This document shows, piece after piece, positions 34,829 through 45,675 of a DNA stretch of 64,000 bases (within the stretch, counting starts at the first letter, position 1; each line of letters opens with the position of its first letter). The notes beneath the pieces are model-generated. The model was not told the origin of the DNA. It searched no databases and saw nothing but the letters and a program-made list of their open reading frames with translations. This stretch comes from Cervus elaphus (Eukaryota; Chordata; Mammalia; Artiodactyla; Cervidae): assembly GCF_910594005.1 (NCBI RefSeq), contig NC_057847.1, positions 52,192,501 through 52,256,500 on the forward strand, written 5' to 3'. A program made the translations under genes and the position numbers.

Positions 34829-35769
34829 ATTTTCTAAAACCAGCTTGAACATCTGGAAGTTCTTGGTTCATGTATTGCTGAAGCCTGGCTTGGAGAATTT
34901 TGAACATTACTTTGCTAGCGTGTGAGATGAGTGCAATTGTGCAGTAGTTTGAGCATTCTTTGGCATTGCCTTTCTTTCGGATTGGAATGAAAACTGACCT
35001 TTTCCAGTCCTGTGGCCACTGCTGGGTTTTTCAAATTTGCTGGCATATTGAGTGCAGCACTTTCATAGCATCATCTTTTAGGATTTGAAATAGCTCAACT
35101 GAAATTCCATCACCTCCACTAGCTTTGTTCATAGTGATGCTTTCTAAGGCCCACTTGACTTCACATTCCAGGATGTCTGGCTCTAGGTGAGTGATCACAC
35201 TATCATGATTATCTGGGTTGTGAAGATCTTTTTTGTACAGTTCTTCTATGTATTCTTGCCACCTCTTCTTAATATCTTCTGCCAACATTACTTTGCCAAC
35301 AAAGGTCTGTCTAGTCAAGGCTATGGTTTTTCCACTGGTCATGTATGGCTGTGAGAGTTGGACTATAAAGAAATTTGAGTGCAGAAGAATTGATGTTTTT
35401 GAACTGTGGTGTTGGAGAAGACTCTTGAGAGTGTATTGGACTGCAAGGAGATACAACCAGTCCATCCTAAGGGAGATCAGTCCTGGGTGTTCATTGGAAG
35501 GACTGATGCTGAAGCTGAAACTCCAATATTTTGGCCACCTCATGCGAAGAGGTGACTCATTGGAAAAGACCCTGAAGCTGGGAAGGATTGGGGGCAGGAG
35601 GACAAGGGGAGGACAGAGGATGAGATGGCTAGAATGCATCACCGACTCGATGGACATGAATTTGAGTAATCTCTGGGAGTTGGTGATGGACAGGGAGGCC
35701 TGGTGTGCTGCGATTCATGGGGTCGTAATGAGTCGGACATGACTGAGTGACTGAACTGAACTGAATTGA
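34829..35769 (+). mobile_element. BovB LINE with 5' inversion (twin priming)
   Basis: An insertion made of two BovB pieces in opposite orientation. 34829-35282 is antisense, from the 'ttctaaaaccagcttgaac' region back to 'cttaatatcttctgc'. 35283-35769 is sense, from 'aacattactttgccaacaaagg' to the tail. About 700 bp of consensus between the pieces is missing. A perfect 11-bp TSD, actggaaaaac, lies at 34818-34828 and 35770-35780. The inverted 5' piece followed by a sense 3' piece between matching TSDs is the classical twin-priming product. Open frames 35031-35657 and 35233-35742 are BovB on opposite strands. Confidence 0.93.
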
Positions 35770-35780
35770 ACTGGAAAAAC

Positions 35781-36294
35781 CATAGCTTTGACTAGAGAGA
35801 TCTTTACTGGCAAATTAATGTCTCTGCTTTTTAATATGCTGTCTAGGTTTGTCATAGTTTTTCTTCCAAGGAGCAAGCGTCTTTTAATTTCATGGCTTCT
35901 GGTCACTGATCTCATTGATTTTGTAGTTCAAGAAAATGAAGTCTGTCACTGTTTCCATTGTATTCCCATATGTTTGCCATGATGTGATGGGACCAGATGC
36001 CATGATCTTTATTGTTTGAATCTTGAGTTTTAAGCCAGATATTCACTCTCCTCTTTGACTTTCATCAAGAGGCTCTTTAGTTCTTCTTTGCTTTCTTCCA
36101 TAAAGGTGATGTCTTCTGCATGCCTGCATATCTGAGGTTATTGATATTTGTCCTAGCAATCTTGATTCCAGCTTGTGCTTCATCCAGAGTGGCATTTTGT
36201 ATGATGTACTCCTCATGTAATTTAAGTAAACAGGGTGACAATCTATACAGCCTTGATGTATTCCTTTCCCAATTTTGAACCAGTCTGTTGTTCC
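35781..36294 (-). mobile_element. BovB LINE (host copy), continuation
   Basis: Continuation of the 34402-34828 element after the nested BovB, picking up at 'catagctttgactag'. It runs through the reverse-transcriptase region to 'gaaccagtctgttgttcc', where it is truncated. The YADD region (about 36110-36140) is disrupted by a small insertion (tgcctgca). Confidence 0.92.
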
Positions 36295-36305
36295 CGATCT
36301 TTACT

Positions 36306-36528
36306 ACTCCGCTTTATTTCTTTTTTTCACTTTTTTCCTTCTTCTCTCCTTCCCTTCCTTCCATCTTTCCTTTCCTCCTTCCTCACTTTTTTTTTTTTTT
36401 CCCCTTAAAGCACTTGTGGTTTTATAGCCACATGGCTTGCAAAGTGCCAATTCTGGAACAGGGATTGAACCTGGGCCACTGCAGTGAAAGCCTGGAATCC
36501 TAACCACTAGGCAACCATGGAATTCCCA
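36306..36528 (-). mobile_element. CHR-type SINE, minus strand
   Basis: A pyrimidine-rich and poly(T) tail (36311-36406) is followed by the complement of a tRNA-Glu-like SINE: 'ggaacagggattgaacctggg', 'gaaagcctggaatcctaaccactagg', and an end at 'ggaattccc'. The long CT tract is the expanded tail. Confidence 0.82.
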
Positions 36529-36742
36529 AGCATGCTTTTTGAATTTGAAAAATAATTATGAAATATACACCCATATAACCTCAACAAAAGTATGTTGTTT
36601 TCAGTGTGGGACTGTTAATAAAAATGTTTCCAGCTATTTCTCTAGTATGTAATCCAAAATAGATTCACAATTTCCTCACATATACTGGATATAATATAGT
36701 ATCCAAAACAGTTGGATAAACTTTTACATCTGGCAGAAGTGT
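36529..36742. other. Unassigned spacer
   Basis: AT-rich; may already be part of the old L1 that follows. Confidence 0.3.
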
Positions 36743-37260
36743 ATGGATATTATGTTTGCTTCATCCCATCAACAATACTTGGTAATGTCAAATTTTAAAA
36801 AGTCTGACAATCTGGTGGGTGTACATTGTGGCTTTAATTGGCATTTCTATATTGTTATGGTATCTTCTGAAAAACAAAAGTTAATTTTAATATGGTTGAA
36901 TTTATTTCTTTTTTCTTTATTACTTATTATTTTCTATTCTTGGTTAAAAGAATCTTTCCTACCAAAAATAAAGAGATATTTTTCTACATTATCTTAAAAA
37001 GCTAATAATTTTTCAATTTACACTTAGGCCTAGACCAAGTTCAAAATGATTTTTGTGCAAAGTAGATGTTTAGTTTTTCTCCGTATGTTTTCCCATAGTT
37101 AAACCTTTGTTATAAGTTGAGCTTCAATGTATACAAAGATGTGTTTCAGAGTTGTCTTCTCTTTCATTGTTCTATTTTTCTATCTTTGTGTCAATATCAT
37201 AATTACTATAGGTTCAAGACCATTCTTGGTATATGGTAAGTAATATTTTCCTGGGGATTA
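36743..37260 (-). mobile_element. Old L1 LINE fragment, minus strand
   Basis: The plus strand reads diverged L1 3' UTR-type complement: 'gtgggtgtacattgtggctttaattggcatttct', 'gaatctttcctaccaaaaataaagagata', 'acttaggcctagaccaagttc', and 'tatctttgtgtcaatatcataattactataggttcaa'. It is an ancient copy without usable frames. Confidence 0.6.
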
Positions 37261-37760
37261 GTAAATTTGTCTAAATATTCAAGTTTAATTGCATAAAGCT
37301 ATGGAGACTCTGGATATTGTTTTAGTACTCTGAAGAGGGCTGATGTTTTTGCTTCAGAAGAAAATTAACCTGTAAGACTTGAACAAAAACCTTTAGTTTG
37401 CCTGACTTGACCACATCTCAAATCTTCATTTTTCTTGCTGTCTATCAATTCCTACTTTGGACTGTTTTCAATCTACCCCATGAATGCATGTTTCAAATGT
37501 GAACCAGCAACTTGAGCAGTATTTAAACGCATACGTTTTGAGTCCTTTCTCTTTTATTTTGGATCTCGTCCTCTCCTTTCTGAGATCCCATCCTTGCTGG
37601 CACAGCTCTTTCTGTTTTTCTGGCCAGAACAGTGAAAGGATTGTACTGGAGTTTCCTACGTCACTGTCTGCAGTGTAAAGTCCTGGAAACAGGAAACAAC
37701 CTGACCAGTAACTTTCCTTAGATATTGGGTCTACTTCAAAATTGACCAACTTTTCTTTCT
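37261..37760. other. Unassigned DNA
   Basis: 500 bp. Frames at 37468-37803 (minus) and 37484-37678 (plus) are opposite to each other and resemble no protein. No repeat recognised. Confidence 0.35.
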
Positions 37761-37923
37761 TTTTTTTTTTACCTTTATTTATTTGACTGCGCTGGGTCTT
37801 CACTGCAACATGTGAACTGTCAGCTGCGGCATGTGGGATCTAGTTTCCCAAACAGGGATAAAACCCAGGTTCCTTGCATTGGGACCTCAAAGTTTTAGCC
37901 ACTGAACCACCAGGGAAGTCCCT
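37761..37923 (-). mobile_element. CHR-type SINE, minus strand
   Basis: Poly(T) at 37759-37771, then 'tttatttatttgactgcgctgggtcttcactgcaacatgtg', then 'gggataaaacccaggttcc', ending 'ccaccagggaagtccc'. Short CHR form. Confidence 0.87.
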
Positions 37924-38677
37924 GATGGTCTGCTTTTCTTTATGTTTCAGATCCCTGTCTTTTGTTTAGATACTACAGTTGTTATCTGTGAGATGTTGAT
38001 TTGTAAGGAAATTAACTTTTCACACAAAAAGCAGAACTCCTTGCTATTGCTTAAAGGTTGGAAAACATCCTCTAGGTTTTTATTCTTTCCTATATTTTGA
38101 CAATATTATCTCTTTGATATTATTAAGTTTTTTAATGGGGGATTTTTTTTTTTTTTAACTTTTCCTCTGTGGGAAGGTTACTGACCCAAGTAAATATTCT
38201 CACTGAATGAGTAAGTCCTCAGGTGATTTTCAGAGTATGTTGCTAGCCAATGGAGATTCCCTAAATTAGCTAAAAATTCTTTGTTTCTAAATCACGTGGA
38301 CTAGGAAGAGAATAAAACTCATGAAATTCTAGGCTTTGTTCTTTTTGGTGTACTCAGTAAAACTTCACTCTAAGAGGAACCTGAAAATCCAATTATCTAA
38401 AATGCTGTTCCCTTACAGAGAGCTTGATGTGATTATTGTGATGTGATTGTTAGTAAGATCCTGTGCAATAGGTGACAGTGCTTTTGAGTGGGATGAGGAT
38501 CAACCCCACTGAAGTCCCCACTGCAGAGTGGGGCCACCTGGTGGTGCGGGTTTGCTTCAGTTTGGGTAGTAATAGAGATTTGGCTCCGTGGTTTATTGGA
38601 GCTTATAGAAGAGTGTCAACTATTCCACATATTGCCTATATTTCTAGGTCTAAGCAGGACAGATTTGGGTGGGAGAA
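37924..38677. other. Unassigned DNA
   Basis: About 750 bp with a poly(T) run at 38146-38157. The plus frame starting 38472 runs into the next Bov-tA and is not a gene. Confidence 0.4.
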
Positions 38678-38880
38678 AGTGAAAGTGAAACTATTAGTCA
38701 GTCAGTCATGTCTGACTCTTCCATGGACTGCATCCCGCCAGGATCCTCTGTCCTTAGAATTCTCCAGGCAAGAATACTAGAGTGGGTTGCCATTCCCTTC
38801 TTCAGGGGATCGTCCTGATCCAGGGATCAAAACTGCATTGCAGGCAGATTCTTTACCATCTGAGCCACAAGCAAGAAAGG
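38678..38880 (-). mobile_element. Bov-tA SINE with 14-bp TSD
   Basis: Complement of Bov-tA. The flanks tttgggtgggagaa (38664-38677) and tctgggtgggagaa (38881-38894) match at 13 of 14 bases. It lacks a short stretch of the usual tail ('tctttgtgaccc') and has a shortened head. Confidence 0.94.
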
Positions 38881-38894
38881 TCTGGGTGGGAGAA

Positions 38895-39499
38895 CCCTGG
38901 GCTAAGCTCCCTTCCCAACTATTCCTGAGATTGGGTTGCCTGTTCTTTCCCTGCCCTTGCTGGCCATCTACCCCTTTACTTCCCTCCTCAGGATTTAAAA
39001 ACTTGAGCTTCCGTATGTTGAGAACTTGAGTTGGGCTGAGAATACTAAGTTTTCCCCCAATTTTTTATTTCAAAAAAGTCATTATAGCAAAATTAATGAT
39101 TTCGGGTTTTTTTTTTATATTCCCAAATCCTGACTCCAAACCTGAATGATCAGTTTACTTGAAATGATAATGTATTTGCAATGTCTCCTCCAGCAAATAT
39201 TTCTTTTTGAAAAAATAAACAAAGTTGATCCATATGCAGTTTACTTTTCCGGAGTGGCCCAACACTTTTCTATTAAATCTCCAAACACAAAACCAGTTAA
39301 CTCTAGATTTTAGGTATAAATTTCCACTTATGCCCAAGAAAGTTATTTATTACCAGTTGTCTTTTGGGCTCACTCAGAAAACAAAACAAAGTTAGGACAA
39401 CTTGTCCTCTTTTGAATAGCTCCTTCCAAATACATTTCCTAACAGGGCCTGCCCTTGTCTTTCTACCCACTTAAAAGATTCATACATTATCTAGTTTTC
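38895..39499. other. Unassigned DNA
   Basis: About 600 bp, no recognised repeat. No coding signature. Confidence 0.35.
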
Positions 39500-39843
39500 T
39501 CTCCTTTATTTTTGTCCATGCCACACAGCCTAAGGGCTTCCCTGGTGGCTTAGATGGTCAAGAATCTGCCCACAATGCGGGAGACCTGGGCACAGTCCCT
39601 GGGTAGGGAAGATCCCCTGGTGGAGGGTATGGCAACCCACTCCAATATTTTTGCCTGGAGAATCCCCATGGACAGAGGAGCCTGGCGGGCTGCAGCCCAC
39701 GGGGTCGCAAAGAGCTGGACACGACTGAGTGACTAAGCGCAGCACACAACCTGAGGGATCTTTAGTTTCCAGACCAGGGATCAAACCTATGCCCCTACAG
39801 TGGAAGCCAGGAGTCCTAATCACTGGACCATCACGAAAATCCT
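39500..39843 (-). mobile_element. CHR-type SINE, split by Bov-tA
   Basis: Complement of a short CHR SINE in two parts: 39500-39536 ('tttatttttgtccatgccacacagcc') and 39746-39843 ('gggatctttagtttccagaccagggatcaaacc ... cctaatcactggaccatcac'). A Bov-tA lies between them. Confidence 0.86.
39537..39745 (+). mobile_element. Bov-tA SINE nested in CHR SINE, with TSD
   Basis: Sense Bov-tA from 'cttccctggtggc' to 'gtgactaagcgcagc'. The host SINE sequence is duplicated at its ends: acacagcctaaggg (39523-39536) and acacaacctgaggg (39746-39759), 12 of 14 identical. It gives a clear relative age: CHR first, Bov-tA second. Confidence 0.95.
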
Positions 39844-40177
39844 GTTTTCTCTGTTAATTCACTTTTTTGTTTGCTCCTTCTCTCAAACTTTTATATTCAA
39901 ATATGAGCAAAAGGACACCGCACATTTATTTAGAAGCCAGTAAGAAAAATTCCAGCCCTTGCAATTTTGAACATCTGTGTGTATCCTGCTGTCACCAGAG
40001 ATTTAGGCTATATCAACTTCATCCACCTCCTCTACCTCCTCTACCTTATGTGTAGCAGGCTGTCAATGCCCCGTCTTCCCTTTCTTTCCACATTATCATT
40101 AGTCATTTCAACTAATAATATTAGAATATCTTTAAAGTATGCTCACTTATATTGAACCTAAGTAACCTGGTTATTTT
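39844..40177. other. Unassigned DNA
   Basis: About 330 bp. A CTCCTCTAC-type short direct repeat occurs at 40027-40047. No gene. Confidence 0.35.
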
Positions 40178-40372
40178 TTCTTTCTTTTTAAAATTAATTT
40201 ATTTGGCTGCACCAGGTTTTAGTCGCAGCATGCAGGATCTTCATTTGCGGCATGTAAGCTCTTAGTTGTGGCATGTGGAATCTATTAATAGTTTCCTTAC
40301 TGAGGACTGAACCCAGGCCACTTGCACTGGGAGTTCAGAGTCTCAGCCACTGGAACACCAGGGAAGTCCCTG
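40178..40372 (-). mobile_element. CHR-type SINE, minus strand
   Basis: Complement of a CHR SINE: 'aatttatttggctgcaccaggttttagtcgcagcatgcagg', a repeated 'ttgcggcatgtaagctcttagttgtggcatgtgg' block, 'gaggactgaacccaggcc', ending 'ccagggaagtccc'. Confidence 0.88.
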
Positions 40373-40675
40373 ACTGTTTTTACTTATCAACATGCACTGC
40401 TTGCTCTTATTGGTTAAGGGCAATTGTATCCTCTCAACAAGTCGAAGAAAGTTGATTAATTCAACAGGGATGCCAGCTTCACCTTCAGCTGTGAAACTCC
40501 AAGTATAACTCAACAACATTATGTTAGGATGGTATTTTATATGAAATAGTCAGAAATATTTTCTACACTTAGCATATTCAAGAAATAAATATATTGTTAC
40601 TTTTAAGCTAGTCGCAAAATTCCAGTGTTAAGCTTAGGTGATTTAGTTTTGATATTGTTGGATTTATTTATTCCT
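40373..40675. other. Unassigned DNA
   Basis: About 300 bp, AT-rich. Nothing recognised. Confidence 0.3.
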
Positions 40676-40850
40676 GAAAAATATATCCTTCCAAGTTCAG
40701 TGGCTTAAACAACAGTGATTTATGATTTCTCATGATTGTGTAGGTTAGCTAGGTGATTCTTCACCTCATCTCAACTGGGCCCCTGCACATGCATGCATTC
40801 ACCTGAAGACTAAGAGTCACATCTGCCAATGCAGGTTACATGGCTGGCTC
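40676..40850 (+). mobile_element. Old mammalian repeat relic, family uncertain
   Basis: The block 'agtggcttaaacaacagtgatttatgatttctcatgattgtgtaggttagctaggtgattctt' matches a widespread old mammalian repeat type. I cannot assign the subfamily by eye. Confidence 0.45.
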
Positions 40851-40959
40851 ATATATAGGAGAATGGACAATAGACTTCACCTATTGATGGCAAGAACAGT
40901 ATCTAGTAATATCCAATTTTGAAGAGGTGAAATTAATTGGGATTATTATAATGGTCTAT

Positions 40960-40962
<3 letters not shown>

Positions 40963-41020
<58 letters not shown>
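40963..41020. repeat. (AC)25 microsatellite with short (AT) end
   Basis: An uninterrupted run of 25 AC units at 40963-41012 followed by four AT units. Long and pure, so it is likely polymorphic. Confidence 0.98.
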
Positions 41021-43119
41021 GCTCAAATACTCATATGCTTAGTTTGCAATACTTTCAACTTTATCCAGGCACAGGTCAACCAACTTTGAAAGCAAAACTA
41101 CTCAATCCACAAATAACATGCTAATCCCAACTGATGCATTCACGTCACAATGCTTCTTTGGTTCCTCTTTTAGAATTATAGTTATCTGTTTTGTGCTCAA
41201 AATATGCGCAGGGTGGCAATTTCTTCTTGTTAAGATTTGGGGGACTTATTATTAATCATTACAACTGAGTGCAGCTCCTTTCTCAGAATGACTCATAAAT
41301 ATCTTTGAGTTTTAAAGCTCTTTATAATAACATTAATTTAATCTGTAAAATGGAATCGCTTGCAATAAATTCCATTTGCAAATCTGAATAGGCAATGAAG
41401 AGAAAGTGGTCGTGTTGTTGCAAATTTTTAATGGTGACTGAAAAACAATTGAGCGATGGAAAACATGAACATATCTTCCTGCTTCTAAAAGATTCTGCAA
41501 AGCTGTGACATTAATGAAGATGGAGTTTGCTTAGATAAATTTGCCTACATGCCATTTACTGCCAAAGAGATGGTTATCTGACTAAAAATCTATTATTGAT
41601 TATTCAATTTAGTGTTCATATATTTAAATTTTATTCAGGTTGGAGTGATGTTAAAATCTGGGTTTCTCATCTTAGCATGCTACTGTTGTGGTTGGCAACA
41701 AAAATGTTAAAGTAAAATCTTCTTCAGAGTATAAAATGGCCATTGGAGGGCTAATTTCCATTTTGTGGTTTATGGCTTCTTCTTAATATCTGATAATGCA
41801 ATTATGCTTCAGCAAAGAATGAATCTTCTCTTCGTAAAGTAAGCCAAGCCCAGAATATTGATGATTTAAATAAAATAATATCATAGCCTTAAAAAGGGTC
41901 TTCAGTTACGGATGTTCCTTTGCCATGTAAATACCTATTATTCAAAGCTAGACATCTCATCACACTATCTTTTCCAGGAAAGAAATGTGTTAGAATAAAG
42001 ATTTGGTTTCAAGTCTTCAGAGACAGTATTGTCAAAATTAAATTTGTTTTTTTTTTTTCATTTTTGACATATTTAACATTTGAATACTTAAATAAATATT
42101 TTTTCTAAAACCAAGAAGCATCTTAAAACTGCTCAGCACAATTTGAAACTTTCCTGGCAATATATTTTTACCAACCTTCATACTAAACACCTCTGCTAGA
42201 TTTATAACTTGATGAGGATACCCGACATGAAACTACTGTAAGTACTTTCCCTTTTAAATTTCAGTTGTCAAGTCATGTTATCTAGTTTATACTACTCTGA
42301 ATTATGTTCACTGCTTTCTCATTATTTGCTAACATAACATCTCACAAAATCACATAGGGTAACATAATATGACAGTTGAATTTAAGAGACCTCTTATTAT
42401 GTTTGAAATCCAACCAATGTTCCAATTTAATGGCAATAGATGATTAGAGAAGAAATGACATCCTTATTTCAGAGATATTTTTACTCCAATGTATTTTTAA
42501 TGCTCTCATGTCTTTTATTATTTTGACAGGTTTTTAGAAACAGTTTCAGAAGCCCTTGTTTTGGGTCTGATTTTTATAAAGAGAGACAGGGACATATTTT
42601 AAAGTTTTAAGAGCACACTATTATGTGATTCTATGAAAAAAATCTTAAATGGGTAATTTGAATATTTTCATTGTTGATCAAACTTTTGAGTTAAAACACC
42701 TGCAAAGTAACTAGGATACAAATTAATTCCACTCAGTAATCTTTCAGATGTTTTTCTTAGTAGCATGCAACCTGGACCAGCTCAGAACTCAAGCAGTAAT
42801 TATTTTGAAAATATCTGATGTGGCACTGCCTTTCATTGAGAAAGGGTTATGATATGTAAGCACATAATAATATCTTTCAGATTTAGAAGCAAAGAACTGA
42901 AACTGAATAAAAGATGCATAAGCAAGACTGAATGTTGCTTTTTTTAAAAATAAAATATTCTTCTTCCTGGACACTTGAAGTGTCTTAAAAGATATTATCC
43001 CTATATAAACCTTGCTTTTATGGAGCACCTTGGTACTTTTCATGGAGTAGTGTTTTATATATTTGTAAAATGCTCTAAACAAATTGCATTCACATATACT
43101 GTATCACTTGATCTTCATA
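41021..43119. other. Unassigned AT-rich DNA, 2.1 kb
   Basis: One of the longest stretches without recognisable repeats. No long frame, no splice or CpG signature. It could hold conserved non-coding sequence, but I cannot test that here. Frames at 41920-42108 and 42789-43082 resemble nothing known. Confidence 0.4.
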
Positions 43120-43245
43120 AATATTTGTAGCGTTTATTTCCTCTGTTTATCAATGAAAAACATGAAACTCTTCAAGATGAATTGGCTTGGTCATCCAACA
43201 GAGTTGAGTGGCAAAATCAGGTAACTCAGATCCTCCCAATGATGT
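43120..43245 (-). mobile_element. Probable MIR or L2 relic, minus strand
   Basis: A degraded series 'cctctgtttatcaatgaaaaacatgaaactcttcaagatgaattggcttggtcatccaacagagttgagtggcaaaatcagg' follows the complement of the MIR/L2 core order. Confidence 0.45.
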
Positions 43246-43559
43246 GATCAAGCTGCTACTTTACTATAGATGACAGGTAGTGACATACACTGGTCTGATC
43301 TTCTTCTCCTACCTAGTAGGTTTATCCCAGATTCATGATTAACCAAAACACAAGATTTTTTTGCTTTGTTTTTTCAATTTGCTTGTTTGATTTGCTCAGT
43401 AGTTATCTTTGTAGGAACACCTACACAGTGACAGCCACTCTTAAGGTGTGCTTTTCACTGTTTATGTCATTTACTCCCATTACAAATTTACAAATATTGT
43501 TAGATACATATATTGAAATATTGCTCGATCTTACAAAGGAGGAAATCCTGACATTGTGA
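43246..43559. other. Unassigned DNA
   Basis: About 310 bp. A plus frame (43335-43559) has a hydrophobic, Phe/Leu-rich composition typical of AT-rich noise. Confidence 0.3.
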
Positions 43560-43735
43560 CTACATACATGAACGTGGATGATGTCATGCTAAAGGAAATA
43601 AGCCCATTGCAAGACAAATACAGCATGATTCTACTTATATGAGGTGTCTAAAGCATTCAAAGTTGTGGAAACAAAAAATAAAACTGTGTTTTTCAGAGAC
43701 TAGGGTGAGGAGAAAATAGAGATTTACTATTCAAT
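43560..43735 (+). mobile_element. Old L1 LINE fragment
   Basis: Sense L1 3'-region text: 'catgaacgtggatgatgtcatgctaaaggaaataagccc', 'caaatacagcatgattctacttatatgaggtgtcta', 'ttttcagagactagggtgagg'. A short relic. Confidence 0.65.
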
Positions 43736-43754
43736 AAGTATAAAAAGTAACCTG

Positions 43755-43976
43755 GGTATCCCTGGTGGCTTAGTGGCAAAGAATCTGCCGGCAATGTAGG
43801 AAATGGAAGAGACGAGGGTTCGATCCCTGAGTCAGAAAGATCCCCTGGAGAAGGCCATGGCAACCCATTTCAGTATTCTTGCCAGGAAAATCCCACAGAC
43901 ACAGGAGCCTGGGGGCCTACAGTCCATGGGGTCACAAAGAGTTGGACATGACTGAAGCAGCCGAGAACACATACAG
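43755..43976 (+). mobile_element. Bov-tA SINE with TSD and clear B box
   Basis: Sense Bov-tA. Its tRNA-like head has a perfect RNA polymerase III B box, ggttcgatccc, at 43817-43827, and an A-box-like stretch in the 'ggcttagtggcaaag' segment. A perfect 10-bp direct repeat, aagtataaaa, at 43736-43745 and 43977-43986 is its TSD, with a few extra bases before the head. Confidence 0.95.
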
Positions 43977-43986
43977 AAGTATAAAA

Positions 43987-44259
43987 TTTCAGTAAAGACA
44001 AGTAACTTCTAGAGATATCATATCCTGTTAAATATTGCACCTACAAAACAGAAAATCTGCCAAGAGGGTAGATCTCCTAAGTGTTATTACTACAATAAAA
44101 TAAAATATATCTTCATTTTAAAGATGAAAAAGCAAATACTCAGATGCCAAAGAAATGTCTCAAGGTTATGTAGATGGTAAGTGGTAAGGCAGTACACACT
44201 GCATCACTCAAGATTCTTAAAGCAAATATGAATAGTTGGAGATTATATTACCGATGTCT
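43987..44259. other. Unassigned spacer
   Basis: Short AT-rich spacer between two Bov-tA copies. Confidence 0.3.
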
Positions 44260-44271
44260 ATATGTCTACAT

Positions 44272-44485
44272 GGGCTTCTCTGGTGGCTCAGTGGTGAAGA
44301 ATCCACCTACCAGTGCAGGAAATGCAGGTTTGATCCCTTGGTCAAGAAGATCCCCCGGAAAAGGAAATGGCAACCCGCTCCAGTATTCTTGCCTGAGAAA
44401 TCCAATGGACAAAGGAGTTTAGCAGGCTACAGTCCCATGGGGTCACAAAAGGGTAGGACAAAACTTAGTGACTAAACAACAACAG
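44272..44485 (+). mobile_element. Bov-tA SINE with 12-bp TSD
   Basis: Sense Bov-tA from 'gggcttctctggtggctcag' to the tail 'cttagtgactaaacaacaacag'. A perfect TSD, atatgtctacat, lies at 44260-44271 and 44486-44497. Confidence 0.97.
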
Positions 44486-44505
44486 ATATGTCTACATATC
44501 TACTC

Positions 44506-44545
<40 letters not shown>
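44506..44545. repeat. (TA)n microsatellite
   Basis: About 40 bp of TA units with one CA interruption, right after the SINE's TSD. Confidence 0.95.
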
Positions 44546-44589
44546 GACACATATCATTACATATACAGTATAGGATACATGGATATAGG

Positions 44590-44980
44590 GGAAAAAAGAG
44601 GGGAAGAGAGAAAGATTTTAAGTAATTGGCTCGCGTGATTGTGGGGCTGGCAAGTCCTAAATCCATGGTGTAAGCTGACTGGAAATTCACTTAAGATTTC
44701 AGTCCTAATCTATAGGTGAGGACATCACACTGGAAACTCAGGAAAAGATGTCTGTGTTACAGTCTTGAATTAGAATTCCTTGTCGGAGAAACCTTGGTTA
44801 TTGCTCTTTAGATCTGCAACTGATTGGATGTGTTCCACCAGCATTACTGCAGCTAATCTCCTTGCTTAAAGACAAATACCTTCATAGCATTACCTAGCTA
44901 GTGTTTGATCAAACAACTAAGCACCATTGCCCAGCCAAGTTGATACATATTAACCAGCACAACCTAAAGCCCCAAAATAG
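44590..44980 (+). mobile_element. Old mammalian repeat relic, family uncertain
   Basis: A chain of blocks known from one old mammalian repeat: 'aagtaattggctcgcgtgattgtggggctggcaagtcc', 'ggaaactcaggaaaagat', 'gaattccttgtcggagaaacc', 'caactgattggatg', 'gtgtttgatcaaacaactaagcaccattgcccagccaagttgatacatat'. Degraded but colinear. Family name left open. Confidence 0.5.
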
Positions 44981-45449
44981 TCACATGACAATAACTTCAA
45001 TATCAGAAGTTTTCAGAGTTCAATATCTTAACCATAATTATATAAAATGTCTGTTGACATTCCAGTTACCTGTTTGCTTCAGTTTGTTTTTAATTGTGTA
45101 GTAAATGTGTGTGTGTGTGTGTGTACACATGTGTATTACATATGTATGTAGTGATTCATTCAGACTACCAGTTGGCCAATCATAATTGATAAAAAGTAAA
45201 ACAAATAACTGTGTTGTTTTTCTAATTCTAACACATTTTAAATCAGCAATTTATAGTATTTTAGTGATACCACATAAACTGTTTTTATGTCAAAAATGAT
45301 ATAAACATTTAAACATCTCTATCAATATAATAAAGATTTTTTGGTTTTATTTATATGACCTATGTGCCATATAAGCATTTTATTGACTGATATGTGCCTT
45401 CTCAGGTTAGTACATAAAATCACAAATTAAACTTGATATTCATCATGTT
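44981..45449. other. Unassigned DNA with (TG)n
   Basis: About 470 bp, AT-rich. It holds a short TG microsatellite at 45106-45124. Confidence 0.35.
45106..45124. repeat. (TG)9 microsatellite
   Basis: A pure run of about nine TG units followed by an acacatgtgt palindromic stretch. Confidence 0.9.
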
Positions 45450-45457
45450 CATGTGTG

Positions 45458-45667
45458 CTAAGTTGCTTGTCATGTCTGACTTTTCGAGACCTTATGGACT
45501 GTGGCCTGCTAGGCTTTTCTGTTCATGGGGGCAAGAATACCAGAATGGGTTGCCTTGCCCTCCTCCAGGGAGTCTTCCCAACCCAGGGATCGAACCCAGG
45601 TCTCTTACGTCTCCTGCACTGGCAGGTGGGCTCTTTACCACCAGTGCCACCTGGGAAGTCCATTCAC
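45458..45667 (-). mobile_element. Bov-tA SINE with short TSD
   Basis: Complement of Bov-tA. An 8-bp repeat, catgtgtg, at 45450-45457 and 45668-45675 is its likely TSD. The tail is diverged ('ttgcttgtcatgtctgactttt') and lacks about 10 bp in the core. Confidence 0.92.
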
Positions 45668-45675
45668 CATGTGTG

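Noticed and set aside
35031..35657. 208-codon minus frame with RT-like end
   Set aside because: It reads across the inversion junction at 35282, joining antisense and sense BovB. It is an artefact of the twin-primed structure.
38472..38780. 102-codon plus frame
   Set aside because: The second half lies in an antisense Bov-tA, and the first half has no recognisable feature.
40927..41124. His/Thr-rich protein frame
   Set aside because: It is a translated AC microsatellite.
43811..43830. tRNA gene suggested by the B box in Bov-tA
   Set aside because: The promoter-like boxes belong to the tRNA-derived SINE head. No cloverleaf, anticodon stem or acceptor stem can be formed.
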